DNA from: Metallosphaera sedula DSM 5348
GTDB lineage: Archaea; Thermoproteota; Thermoprotei_A; Sulfolobales; Sulfolobaceae
Assembly: GCF_000016605.1 (NCBI RefSeq)
Contig: NC_009440.1
Coordinates: 930,001-994,000, forward strand
Direction of reading: 5' to 3'
DNA length: 64,000 bases
In this document: one piece after another, positions 35,266 through 43,664 of the stretch
How the letters are laid out: each line of letters starts with the position of its first letter
How positions within the stretch are numbered: the first letter of the stretch is position 1
Program-made: the position numbers and the translations under genes
Notes under the pieces: generated by a model
What the model was told of the DNA's origin: nothing
Seen by the model: the letters and a program-made list of their open reading frames with translations, nothing else
Databases searched by the model: none

Positions 35266-36531
35266 ATGTCAATGATATCGCAGATGAGCTTTCAAAACCC
35301 CTGGTGGACTCAACCCTCATCCATTGATGATGACGATCACGTGAGGAGGGCAAAGTATTACCTCCCACCCGTGAGGGAGAACCTGCTTATCCTAGGTCCG
35401 AGACAGGTGGGGAAAACTACTTACATGAAGACCGTGATCAGGGATCTACTGAGGGAGGTGGAGCCCAGGAAGGTGTTCTATTTCTCCTGCGACTCACTCT
35501 CCAGGAAGGACGAGTTAATCCAGCTACTTAACGAGTATCGAACCCTTGTGAACGGAGATGAGGCCTTCATATTTCTCGACGAGATCACGTCAGTAGATGC
35601 GTGGAACATGGGCCTTCTTCACCTCTTTAACGCAGGTTATTTCAGAAACTCCTTGGTTTACGTGTCTGGATCCTCCTCTCTTAACCTGAGTAGGGAAACT
35701 CTCCCGGGTAGACCGCTCAAGAAGGTCGTGTATTATCCGCTCAACTTTAGGGTTTACTTTGACCTTTTTACACGGAAATTGGACGTCCCCACACTCCCCG
35801 TGACCAGTCCCCATGAGATCATGAAGGAGGCGAAAAAGCTACTACCACACCTCTCGGCCCTCAACAAGGCCCTATTAAGTTACGTTGAAAGGGGAGGATT
35901 CTTCGCCACAAATCTAAGCTCTGCCTCGCTGTATGAAACGTATAGGGACACCGTTCTAAGCGAGATCGCGAAGACTGGGAGGAGTGAGGCCCTCTTCAAG
36001 CAGGTGATTTCCAGGATAATCGAGAGTTATGGTAGCAGAATTTCAGACAACGGGATATCCAAGGAGATTTCGGCATCCCACACGACGGTATCTGAATACC
36101 TGGAGCTATTGGAGAGGTTGTTCATTACGAGAACCTATAGGAAATGGGAAAATGGGAGGGTGAACTATAGGTCCTTAAAGAAGGTCTACATGATAGATCC
36201 CTTCCTTTTTAGGGTAATGAAGAGGTATTCCCTGGGGAAGGACCTGGAGACGGAGGACATACCCCACGTGATCGAGGGAATAGTTGGGGAGCACCTATCT
36301 AGGGAGTACGCAGAGAGCCTCTTCACCTTCTTCAAGGACGGTAGAGAGATCGACTTTCTAGTTAGGGGGATTGGGATTGAGGTTAAATGGAGTGAACGGG
36401 TGAGGTCTAGGCCTAAAGCACCAGAGTACGTTCTTACCATGGACGAGTTTGATGAGGAAAGGAGGTTAATTCCCGTGTCCCTATTCCTTTACCTCATTTC
36501 CTCGGACAAGGTGTTTTACGACCTGGGTTAG
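35266..36531 (+). CDS. AAA_14/DUF4143-family ATPase
   Basis: 421 residues. Walker A is GPRQVGKTT (44-52), Walker B FIFLDEITSVDAW, with sensor-like VSGSSSLNLSRETLPGR and YPLNFRVYF. The middle has a winged-helix-like segment (SDNGISKEISASHTTVSEYL). The C-terminal nuclease-like fold has GREIDFLV and IEVKWSE, keeping the D and E-x-K spacing of a PD-(D/E)xK core. Same architecture as 7070-8323 but only distantly similar. Three ATGs open the frame (35266, 35272, 35284); the first fits the promoter spacing. Role unknown. Confidence 0.85.
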   Translation: MSMISQMSFQNPWWTQPSSIDDDDHVRRAKYYLPPVRENLLILGPRQVGKTTYMKTVIRDLLREVEPRKVFYFSCDSLSRKDELIQLLNEYRTLVNGDEAFIFLDEITSVDAWNMGLLHLFNAGYFRNSLVYVSGSSSLNLSRETLPGRPLKKVVYYPLNFRVYFDLFTRKLDVPTLPVTSPHEIMKEAKKLLPHLSALNKALLSYVERGGFFATNLSSASLYETYRDTVLSEIAKTGRSEALFKQVISRIIESYGSRISDNGISKEISASHTTVSEYLELLERLFITRTYRKWENGRVNYRSLKKVYMIDPFLFRVMKRYSLGKDLETEDIPHVIEGIVGEHLSREYAESLFTFFKDGREIDFLVRGIGIEVKWSERVRSRPKAPEYVLTMDEFDEERRLIPVSLFLYLISSDKVFYDLG

Positions 36532-36835
36532 ACTTGAGGGTGAAAGTGGAACAGTCCCAGACCCTGGTCTACGCAGTCCCAGACTAGAATTTAATGGGAC
36601 TAGACTTCACTCGTCACTAAGCCCTATTCTGCATCGCGTTGATAGTTTCAAGTTAGAACTACCCCCGTCAAAAAATTCCTTTCTTAGTACCTTTCAAGTC
36701 ACTTCATGATAGAATTGTAATCTTTTGATTTTACCCAGATCATACATTGAAATTAATGTTTAGTACCAACGGATGTATCTTTAAAAAATTCACACTCTGT
36801 TAACAAAGCTTAAGATCTATTTTTATACAATTATA
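36532..36835. other. Intergenic region, promoter of lactate-permease-like gene
   Basis: The last 60 bases are A+T-rich with TATA-like CTATTTTTATA (36817-36827). The remainder has no supportable gene. Confidence 0.45.
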
Positions 36836-36838
36836 GTG

Positions 36839-38413
36839 ATGTATGTACAAGAGTTAAATCCTACAGGAAACGTGGGTTTAACCATTTTTCTTTCTCTTGT
36901 ACCACTGATCACCCTTTTTATATTGCTCATGGTCTTCAGGCTTACCGCTTGGTTAGCCTCAGTTATTGGAGCTATCGTGGGGATAATTGACGCTATAGCG
37001 GTTTGGAGAACTCCACCATCCCTTGCCCTGACCTCGTTCCTCATAGGTGCCCTAACTGGGACATGGGCCATTTCATGGATAGTTTTCTGGGGGCTAACAT
37101 TCTACAACACCCTGGTTCTCACGGGGAAGTATGACGCGTTTAAGCAATGGGTTCTCAGGAACGCCACGGAGGATTCCAGGATACAGGCAATCCTCCTAGC
37201 TTGGTCCTTCGGTGCCCTGTTTGAGGGGTTGGTCGGCTTCGGTTACCCGTGGGCACTCGTGTCCCCTGTCTTAATCGGGATAGGATTCGAGGAACTTACT
37301 GCGCTAAAGGTGACGGCTATAGCGAATAATGCCCCAGTGTCCTATGGTGCCCTGGGGACCCCCGTAATAATCTTGTCAGCGGTGACAGGTCTTCCCCTAC
37401 TTTTCGTATCGTCATCCGTGGCGAAGATAGTCGCGATTCTAGCCCTTCTGCCTCCCTTCCTCCTTGCCTACCTCGTGGATGGATGGAGGGGGATCAAGGA
37501 CGTGTGGCCCTTTGCCCTACTCGCCTCAATCTCGTACATTCTAGGCCAGTATCCCATGGCCTCCTTCGTTGGCCCATATCTTCCTGATATCACAGGTTCC
37601 ATGGTCTCCTTCCTTATCCTTCTGGGATTCCTTAGGATTTGGAAGCCCAAGAACATTGTGTCCAAGACAGGGAAAGTTGAGAGATCCTCAGTTCCAGGGA
37701 TAGGTAGGTTCTGGTTGGCTGTGTTGGCGGTGGTTATAGTGGTCACCCTCTGGACTGGACCCTGGTCCCCCCTCACCAAGTTGAACCTGGGGACGCTTGA
37801 ACTTCATGCCTACTCTCAGCTCTATCATAAGACCGTGGCAGTTTCCTTTGCGTTCAACCCAGCGGTAGCAGGAACGGCAATATTCATGGCGTGGCTTGTC
37901 TCTCTTCCCATCCTTGGAGCAAAGCCCTCCACAGTCAAGGAGGCCCTATCCAGGTCCATTCACCAGTACTGGGGTGGAATACTCACGGGAGTCTTCGTGG
38001 TGGGACTGGCGCTTGTGTTCAACTACAGCGGGATGGCTTACTCCCTGGCCTGGAAGGCTGCAGATCTCTCCACCTTGTTCATCGTGGTCTCACCAATCTT
38101 TGGATGGATTGGATGCGCCCTCTCAGGCAGTAATACTTCAACCAACGCCCTATTTGGGGCATTCCAACTAGCAGTTGCCAAGGTGACGGGATTGCCTGTG
38201 GGACTAACTCCTGCTCTTAACTCTGTTGGAGCTGAGGTTGCTAAGCCGATTGCGCCACAAACTCTGAGTGCTGGGGTCTCCACCACGAGTTATGTGAGGA
38301 AGGAGGGGATAGTGGCTAGGAATAACCTACCGTGGACGATTCTTCTCTTGGTTTATCTCATCCTCATAGGCGTGCTATACTACCTTCTCGTCCCAGGTCT
38401 TTTCACTGGTTGA
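36839..38413 (+). CDS. L-lactate permease family transporter (LctP)
   Basis: About 524 residues and 12-14 membrane helices. Typical LctP landmarks are FEGLVGFGYPWALVSP, NNAPVSYGALGTPVI and, near the end, LSGSNTSTNALFG and the NSVGAEVAKPIAPQ segment. Expected to import lactate or glycolate with protons. Starts are GTG 36836 or ATG 36839; the ATG is preferred. It lies 32 bases upstream of malate synthase, whose own TATA box is in the gap. The pairing suggests glycolate/glyoxylate or lactate use. Confidence 0.9.
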   Translation: MYVQELNPTGNVGLTIFLSLVPLITLFILLMVFRLTAWLASVIGAIVGIIDAIAVWRTPPSLALTSFLIGALTGTWAISWIVFWGLTFYNTLVLTGKYDAFKQWVLRNATEDSRIQAILLAWSFGALFEGLVGFGYPWALVSPVLIGIGFEELTALKVTAIANNAPVSYGALGTPVIILSAVTGLPLLFVSSSVAKIVAILALLPPFLLAYLVDGWRGIKDVWPFALLASISYILGQYPMASFVGPYLPDITGSMVSFLILLGFLRIWKPKNIVSKTGKVERSSVPGIGRFWLAVLAVVIVVTLWTGPWSPLTKLNLGTLELHAYSQLYHKTVAVSFAFNPAVAGTAIFMAWLVSLPILGAKPSTVKEALSRSIHQYWGGILTGVFVVGLALVFNYSGMAYSLAWKAADLSTLFIVVSPIFGWIGCALSGSNTSTNALFGAFQLAVAKVTGLPVGLTPALNSVGAEVAKPIAPQTLSAGVSTTSYVRKEGIVARNNLPWTILLLVYLILIGVLYYLLVPGLFTG

Positions 38414-38423
38414 TTTTTTATTT
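38412..38423 (+). promoter_or_regulatory. TATA box for malate synthase gene
   Basis: GATTTTTTATTT centred about 28 bases before ATG 38446. It overlaps the permease stop codon, so malate synthase can be transcribed on its own. Confidence 0.5.
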
Positions 38424-38445
38424 GTCGATAATTAGGTGATTAAGC

Positions 38446-41058
38446 ATGACAGATCAGGTAAAGGTTGAGATAGATCCCCTGGTTAAGGAGAGGTACGGTG
38501 TTCTCTTCGGGAATAAGAACGTTAATGGAAAGGTAGTAAACGTTGAGCAGGTCATAGGGGAACTAACCCTCGAACTGAGGGGAGAAATAGAGAGGGCCAT
38601 GTGGGAAAGGAGGAAGCTACTGGACTCTCGGAGAGAGGTTCGAGATAAATACTCATTCCCCCCAATGGAGGAGAAGTTCACACATCCAGTCACGGGAGAA
38701 GTGAGGACATTTCGTGAGATAGTTCAGGGACTCATAGACAATCTTCTGGACAGGAACACTCCCCTCAGGTGGAGGTTAAACGAAAACCTCCCAGTTCCTC
38801 CGGAGGTGGATCCATTCAAGGTACCTGGTCTGGAAATTACGGGACCTTGGAACCCCGTGGACATGGCCATAAAGCAGATAAATGCAGACGTTTCCGCAAC
38901 CATGGGACCAGATGACGAGGACGCGGCTCCGCCAGACTTCATTCCCTTCGGTTCGCAGGAGAAGGAGGTGGGGCTCTACCTCTCAAGGGTCAACGAGCAC
39001 ATGATACTATCTGGGGAGATCTCTGAGGTCGAGATAACGAAGAAGGGCGAAAGGAGGAAGTATAGGATTAATAAGCCTAGGGAGAGGTGGCCCACGAGTA
39101 TTCATAGGGTTCCGGGGATGCACTTACTAGACTTTCACGTAAAGGTCAACGGAAAACCTGCGCCGAGCATAATAGTTGACTACGTGATTCACGTCCTTAA
39201 TGACTTCGAGCCCTTGAGGAAGAGGGGTTCGTTACTCTATTTCTATCAGCCAAAGGTTCAGTTCCCAGAGGAGGCCTCCATAATCGCCAAGATACTCTGG
39301 AAACTCGAGAGGATCCTGGGGGCAGAAAAACCTGGAACCCTGATCAAGATGAAGGCGCTCTACGAGGAGGGTAATGCGGGAAGGTTCCTCCCCGTCATCA
39401 TGTGGTATTGGCGCTTCTGGCTTGTGGGACTTAACGTTGGGAGGTGGGACTACACTGCCAGCCTGATTGAGATGTGGAACCAGAGGGTCCTGCCTGATCC
39501 CCAGAACGGTCCGCTCATGGGAATGACCGCGAGGCATATGATGGCCTATCAGAGGTATAACGCCATCCTCAACATCATGGCAGGGGGATCGCCCATTGGT
39601 GGAATGAACGCGGTCATGCTTTATGCTGAGAATGATCCCTATGGGCGAGCTAGACACAACCCTGTTACCTTGAGGTCCATGTGGTTAGACAAAATGAGGG
39701 AGAGACTTGTGGGACTAATCTTCGTGCCGGAAGGTGAAGTGGAGAGCGTGACCCTTGAGGACATCCTGTCAGGAAAGGTTAAGGGGAAGCTCTATGACGG
39801 TTATAGGCAGAGCTGGGTAGCGTCTCCAGACGAGAGGTACGTGAGTGCTGGCAACTTACCCCTGAGGGCGCCTCTGGAGAAGCTACAGGCCATGCTCGTT
39901 GCCCCTGAGGAGTGGGAGACCGTGGATGGGAAGAGGGTGGCCCCTAAGGTTAGCAGTGGACTCACCGAGTCGGAGAGGAAACTCTTCATCTCCCTGGGTC
40001 TTCTGAACGAGAAAGGGAAGATTACCCCCTTCGTGTTGAGGGATATGACGCCTGAGGGTTTCCTAAAGTTGCTGGGAGGAGACCTTTGGGATGCCCTTTA
40101 CAACATACCGCCAGGGGAGATCACGGTGGAGAACATTCAACACGCGTTCTACATGGCGGCAAACTACGGCTTCCAAATACTAAATGGAAACCTGGCCGCG
40201 GCCATCGACGATTACGTCCTCTTCCCTGGGAGGGTGGTGAGGTTCATGAACGACCTTGCAACCTACAGGATCTTTGTGACCTGGTTGTGGACAGTAGTCC
40301 AACATGAGCCCGCAGTGACCAAGGACGGATGGCTCAAGGGTCCAAAACTTACGGAGGACGGAGTCATTCCTGCGGATCCCGTGATTCAGCTCAAGGCCGG
40401 AGAGAGATTCACCAAGGAGCATTTCCAGAAACTCTGGGAACTGCACAACCAGTGGACCAGGGCATTCTTTGAGGAGTACGACAGGCTGACCGCAATTAGG
40501 ATAGTTGCCTCCATAATATCCAAGAGAACAGGGATTAACGTTGATAAGTTGGTTCAGGCCATGATCAGGGGAGAGGCAGAGAAGTTAGTGGGACATCAGA
40601 CCGAGATTGGGGCGATCCCCAGGATTAGGGAGATTGTGTCCAAGGCCTATGGTGCATATCCTAGATATGTAAGGGAGATCTCGCTAGAGGAGGCATCCCA
40701 CAAGATCTCGGAAATCGTGGGGAATCATGAGTTGGTGAGGAGGGAACTGGAGAGTATGCAACCTAGATTTGACAGATCGAAGGCACCCCTAATAATGGAT
40801 GTCTTAAGGAGACAGATGCTGTGCCCCAACTTGATACAACACAGCGGGAGAGTCCTCTTCATCATAGCTGACAAGGACGAGAGTACCAGGGAGAAGATCC
40901 TCGAGGCAGTTTACTATCTGGACCGGGAGGGTAGGCCGTTATTCAGGGATATGGGTAGGCCGTCACGCGTGCTATTGGCGAGAGCGGTAGAGGAAGGTAA
41001 GATGCCCAAATACGCGCTAGAGGCCCATGATTATGTATATGATATACCGGAATCCTGA
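38446..41058 (+). CDS. aceB: Malate synthase, archaeal (Sulfolobus) type
   Basis: 870 residues, the long archaeal malate synthase form. Recognisable segments include VPGMHLLDFHVKVNG, SLLYFYQPKVQFPEEAS, GTLIKMKALYEEGNAG and IMWYWRFWLVGLNVGRWDY, which hold the acid/base and glyoxylate/Mg2+ binding residues of the TIM barrel. Also present are MTARHMMAYQRY and a long C-terminal helical domain. Reaction: glyoxylate + acetyl-CoA + water to malate + CoA. No isocitrate lyase gene lies in the window. Adjacent to an LctP-type transporter, consistent with entry of two- or three-carbon acids. The malic enzyme at 52416 could use its product. Confidence 0.9.
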   Translation: MTDQVKVEIDPLVKERYGVLFGNKNVNGKVVNVEQVIGELTLELRGEIERAMWERRKLLDSRREVRDKYSFPPMEEKFTHPVTGEVRTFREIVQGLIDNLLDRNTPLRWRLNENLPVPPEVDPFKVPGLEITGPWNPVDMAIKQINADVSATMGPDDEDAAPPDFIPFGSQEKEVGLYLSRVNEHMILSGEISEVEITKKGERRKYRINKPRERWPTSIHRVPGMHLLDFHVKVNGKPAPSIIVDYVIHVLNDFEPLRKRGSLLYFYQPKVQFPEEASIIAKILWKLERILGAEKPGTLIKMKALYEEGNAGRFLPVIMWYWRFWLVGLNVGRWDYTASLIEMWNQRVLPDPQNGPLMGMTARHMMAYQRYNAILNIMAGGSPIGGMNAVMLYAENDPYGRARHNPVTLRSMWLDKMRERLVGLIFVPEGEVESVTLEDILSGKVKGKLYDGYRQSWVASPDERYVSAGNLPLRAPLEKLQAMLVAPEEWETVDGKRVAPKVSSGLTESERKLFISLGLLNEKGKITPFVLRDMTPEGFLKLLGGDLWDALYNIPPGEITVENIQHAFYMAANYGFQILNGNLAAAIDDYVLFPGRVVRFMNDLATYRIFVTWLWTVVQHEPAVTKDGWLKGPKLTEDGVIPADPVIQLKAGERFTKEHFQKLWELHNQWTRAFFEEYDRLTAIRIVASIISKRTGINVDKLVQAMIRGEAEKLVGHQTEIGAIPRIREIVSKAYGAYPRYVREISLEEASHKISEIVGNHELVRRELESMQPRFDRSKAPLIMDVLRRQMLCPNLIQHSGRVLFIIADKDESTREKILEAVYYLDREGRPLFRDMGRPSRVLLARAVEEGKMPKYALEAHDYVYDIPES

Positions 41059-41302
41059 AACTTGTCGTTCAAGCTAACATCTTTTCAATCTTTCCTTCTT
41101 TCAAGAAATTGATTTTGAGGTATTTCCCCACGTTATCTAGTGCAACACTGAATCTTATAGTCAGGCGAGAGCCCTCTCTCATGAGCGGGAATACTAATTA
41201 AGATATTAACAACTAGGAAATAGAGGAGCATATCATTTTACTGTAGCATATGGTAAGCGTCTCCGGCCGTTTAACTTTTCATTTAAACCGACAAAAGAAA
41301 AA

Positions 41303-41764
41303 CTAGATGGATTTAGTCAATTGTTCGAGGGTCGCCTTGATTTTCTCGAGTTCCTTCCTCAGCTTCTCGTTCTCCTCGCTGAGAGTCGAGTTCATAGCCC
41401 TGCACTGCTCCTCTGTGTAATACCTCGTTATCTTTACGTTTTCGAAGTGAAGTTTCTTTTCCTCCCTGTTGTACCTGGCCTCAACCACGATCTTGACTAG
41501 ATCTAGCTTACCAATTTTCATCTCAGTCAACTTGTTGAAAAGCTCCTTGTTAAGCTCCGAGATATCCCTTATTATTATCTCACGATCCACTATCCTGCTG
41601 AGTGACACGAGGGCTACTCTCCTTAACTTGTCCGCAAATCTTGCAGCTATTATGATCCCAGTGGATAGCTCGAACCTATTCTCACCTAGGGGAGACACCC
41701 TAGAGGTAGTCACTTCATATTCCTGTGCCCTCTCCATATCCCTATTAATTTCTTCCGCAGACAT
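41303..41764 (-). CDS. Conserved archaeal hypothetical protein with C-terminal coiled coil
   Basis: 153 residues. A compact alpha/beta N-terminal domain contains FELSTGIIIAARFADKLRR, which resembles the DUF2258 group of crenarchaeal proteins; the last 35 residues form a coiled coil (LSEENEKLRKELEKIKATL). No membrane helix. Some relatives are thought to be nucleic-acid-associated, but I cannot confirm that here. Monocistronic, cytosolic, normal codon use. The coiled coil suggests oligomerisation. Confidence 0.7.
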   Translation of the reverse strand: MSAEEINRDMERAQEYEVTTSRVSPLGENRFELSTGIIIAARFADKLRRVALVSLSRIVDREIIIRDISELNKELFNKLTEMKIGKLDLVKIVVEARYNREEKKLHFENVKITRYYTEEQCRAMNSTLSEENEKLRKELEKIKATLEQLTKSI

Positions 41765-42024
41765 AATATAATATATCGAAAATTAAGTTAAAAGGTTTAC
41801 TCGGTTTACATTGTAGTCGAGAGCGGTTTTAGACCCACGGAGAACCGCAAGATGTCACTTATTCGTCACAGGATCTCGCTCAGGATCTCTTCTTGGGAAT
41901 AATTTTCCCACATGATTGGGCTTGATTTCAAATCATAAATTCCAGATTGCAATGAGTAGTCCGTATTTGCAGTTAACCTGGCGACGGAAGGCCTGGAGCT
42001 CCTCAAGTAAAATTACGAAAGGAT

Positions 42025-42393
42025 CTATTCATTCCATATCCACAGCTTTCCCTCTCTTCTATACCTTTTCCTTACCTCCTGAAAAATCTTCTTAACCGTC
42101 AAGATAAACCCCTCGTCTCCGCACATGATGACCCCATCCTCAATTACCTCAAGAAGAAAGGTACTTCCGTCCCTCAACTTTTTCAGGAAAACCTCCGTGT
42201 TATAGGCTGTGGGAATGACCCTGGGCTCCTCTATTCTGTAGGCCATACGAAATGCCTCCCTTGGGTCCTTAGGAAGCTTATCTGATACTACCAAGATGTC
42301 CACGTCACTGTTATTTGTGTAGTTCCCTCTAGCATATGACCCAAACAGGATCACTAGCCTCGGGTTAAGATCCTGGAACAGATCACACCACAC
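42025..42393 (-). CDS. MNT-type nucleotidyltransferase (antitoxin)
   Basis: 122 residues with the minimal nucleotidyltransferase motif LFGSYARGNYTNN then SDVDILVV (GS...DxD), and a second strand carrying the third acidic position. In HEPN/MNT pairs this protein neutralises the HEPN ribonuclease, in characterised cases by adding nucleotides to it. The start overlaps the HEPN gene's end by 11 bases, so translation is coupled and the order (toxin then antitoxin) is the usual one. Confidence 0.9.
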   Translation of the reverse strand: MWCDLFQDLNPRLVILFGSYARGNYTNNSDVDILVVSDKLPKDPREAFRMAYRIEEPRVIPTAYNTEVFLKKLRDGSTFLLEVIEDGVIMCGDEGFILTVKKIFQEVRKRYRREGKLWIWNE

Positions 42394-42766
42394 GTCCCTT
42401 CACCCAGTTTAGAACTCTTCTGGCACATTCCATACAACGCTCCGCATCTCCCCTATTGTAATAATCCAGAGGTCCTCCCTCGTCGTAAGCATCTGGATAA
42501 CGTGACGGAATATAATGTTTGTCCAATTCTTGGGCACATTCCAGAACTTCACTGGGAACCTCTAAAGTGACAGCTCGTAATAGGAGTGTTATGGAGTGAC
42601 CCCTTTCCTCCCTGTGTAGATGGGCTAGGAGGCCCTTGACAGCTTTCTCCGCGCATTGTTGCGACTCATAGCAGGACTCCTCATAGAGTCCGTGCTGATA
42701 GTTAACCTCGGCCGATTTAAGATTCCTCTCAGCTTGTCTTAACCAATCACTAGTTCTGCTAGGCAT
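42383..42766 (-). CDS. HEPN domain protein (toxin of HEPN/MNT pair)
   Basis: 127 residues, all-helical HEPN fold: SDWLRQAERNLKSAEVNYQ, CYESQQCAEKAVKGLLAHL, then the catalytic Rx4H ribonuclease motif REERGH, and a C-terminal MECARRVLNWV helix. The HEPN toxin is expected to cleave RNA when not neutralised. An A+T box at about 42791-42802 on this strand is spaced for leaderless transcription from ATG 42766. Confidence 0.9.
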   Translation of the reverse strand: MPSRTSDWLRQAERNLKSAEVNYQHGLYEESCYESQQCAEKAVKGLLAHLHREERGHSITLLLRAVTLEVPSEVLECAQELDKHYIPSRYPDAYDEGGPLDYYNRGDAERCMECARRVLNWVKGRVV

Positions 42767-42842
42767 CTAAAGGAAATGGATGCCTGGCTTATTAAATATT
42801 CTAATTCAATTCAGGTAGTTATGCGAACGATCCTGCCCTTTC

Positions 42843-42875
42843 AGATGTGGGATCTCCACTTCTAGATGTGGGATC
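42843..42875. repeat. Direct repeat upstream of HEPN/MNT operon
   Basis: AGATGTGGGATC occurs at 42843-42854 and again at 42864-42875, 21 bases (two helical turns) apart, about 45 bases upstream of the HEPN TATA-like box. A candidate operator pair; significance untested. Confidence 0.45.
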
Positions 42876-43635
42876 CTACCTCTTAACTCACTGAAAATTA
42901 AATAATATTATTAGACTTCTCTAGCTATATTTGACGTTAAATGAAAACTCAGGCCGTCTCAGCTTACAGGTTAAGGTGGGAATCCTTCATCTTGTACAAG
43001 GGAACAAAAAAGATTACAAATTATACTTAGGTAGCTATCACAACTTAGCATCAGTTGATATAATTTAAGATTCAATCAGTTTTCTATCGAGTCAAGGCAC
43101 TTTAAACTATATTTCAAAGAATCGGATAGGTCCTATTTGTAATCACATCTGATATTCGCCGAAAAACTGTCTAGCATTCATCTTCTTGTCACTTGATCCC
43201 CATTATCGAGAGCTGACCATAACTTAAGCGAGTTTGCCCTTGATGATTAATATTTTGTTTATATTAACGACTATACTATTCAAATAACATACCAGCATGT
43301 TCACTCTTTGATATTTAATAGTTGATATTCTATATTTCCTGCAAATCCAAATCCATTATTGACGTGTTATTGAAATAAATTGTTAACAAGAATGCAATAA
43401 ATCATGATTGGCTTTGTAAAGTTTTTAAAAAGAGAACGCTTTGACAGAGCTTATATACTAAATTGATAATTTTGTTATAAACTTTTAATAGATAACCCTG
43501 TTCTGGAGACTAAATGTATAAATAAATTCCGGAAGCTTTTAGATTATTATCAGAGAGTTTATAATGATGTTAGTCAAATGCTTAATAAAAGTTTTTAATC
43601 CTTTCATATCTTGAGATGACTTTCATGAAAAACGC

Positions 43636-43645
43636 TTTAATATAA
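43636..43645 (+). promoter_or_regulatory. TATA box for oligopeptide ABC operon
   Basis: TTTAATATAA centred 25 bases before ATG 43665. Confidence 0.6.
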
Positions 43646-43664
43646 CTACTAAATGCAGTAAGTT

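Larger units (their letters stand above)
42767..43664. other. 898-base A+T-rich intergenic region
   Basis: Left end holds the HEPN/MNT promoter and repeats. A 29-codon ATG frame at 42941-43030 (begins MKTQAVSAYRLRWESF) may be a gene relic. The rest is strongly A+T-rich with no gene or tRNA-like fold that I can support, ending in the peptide-transporter promoter. Confidence 0.5.
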
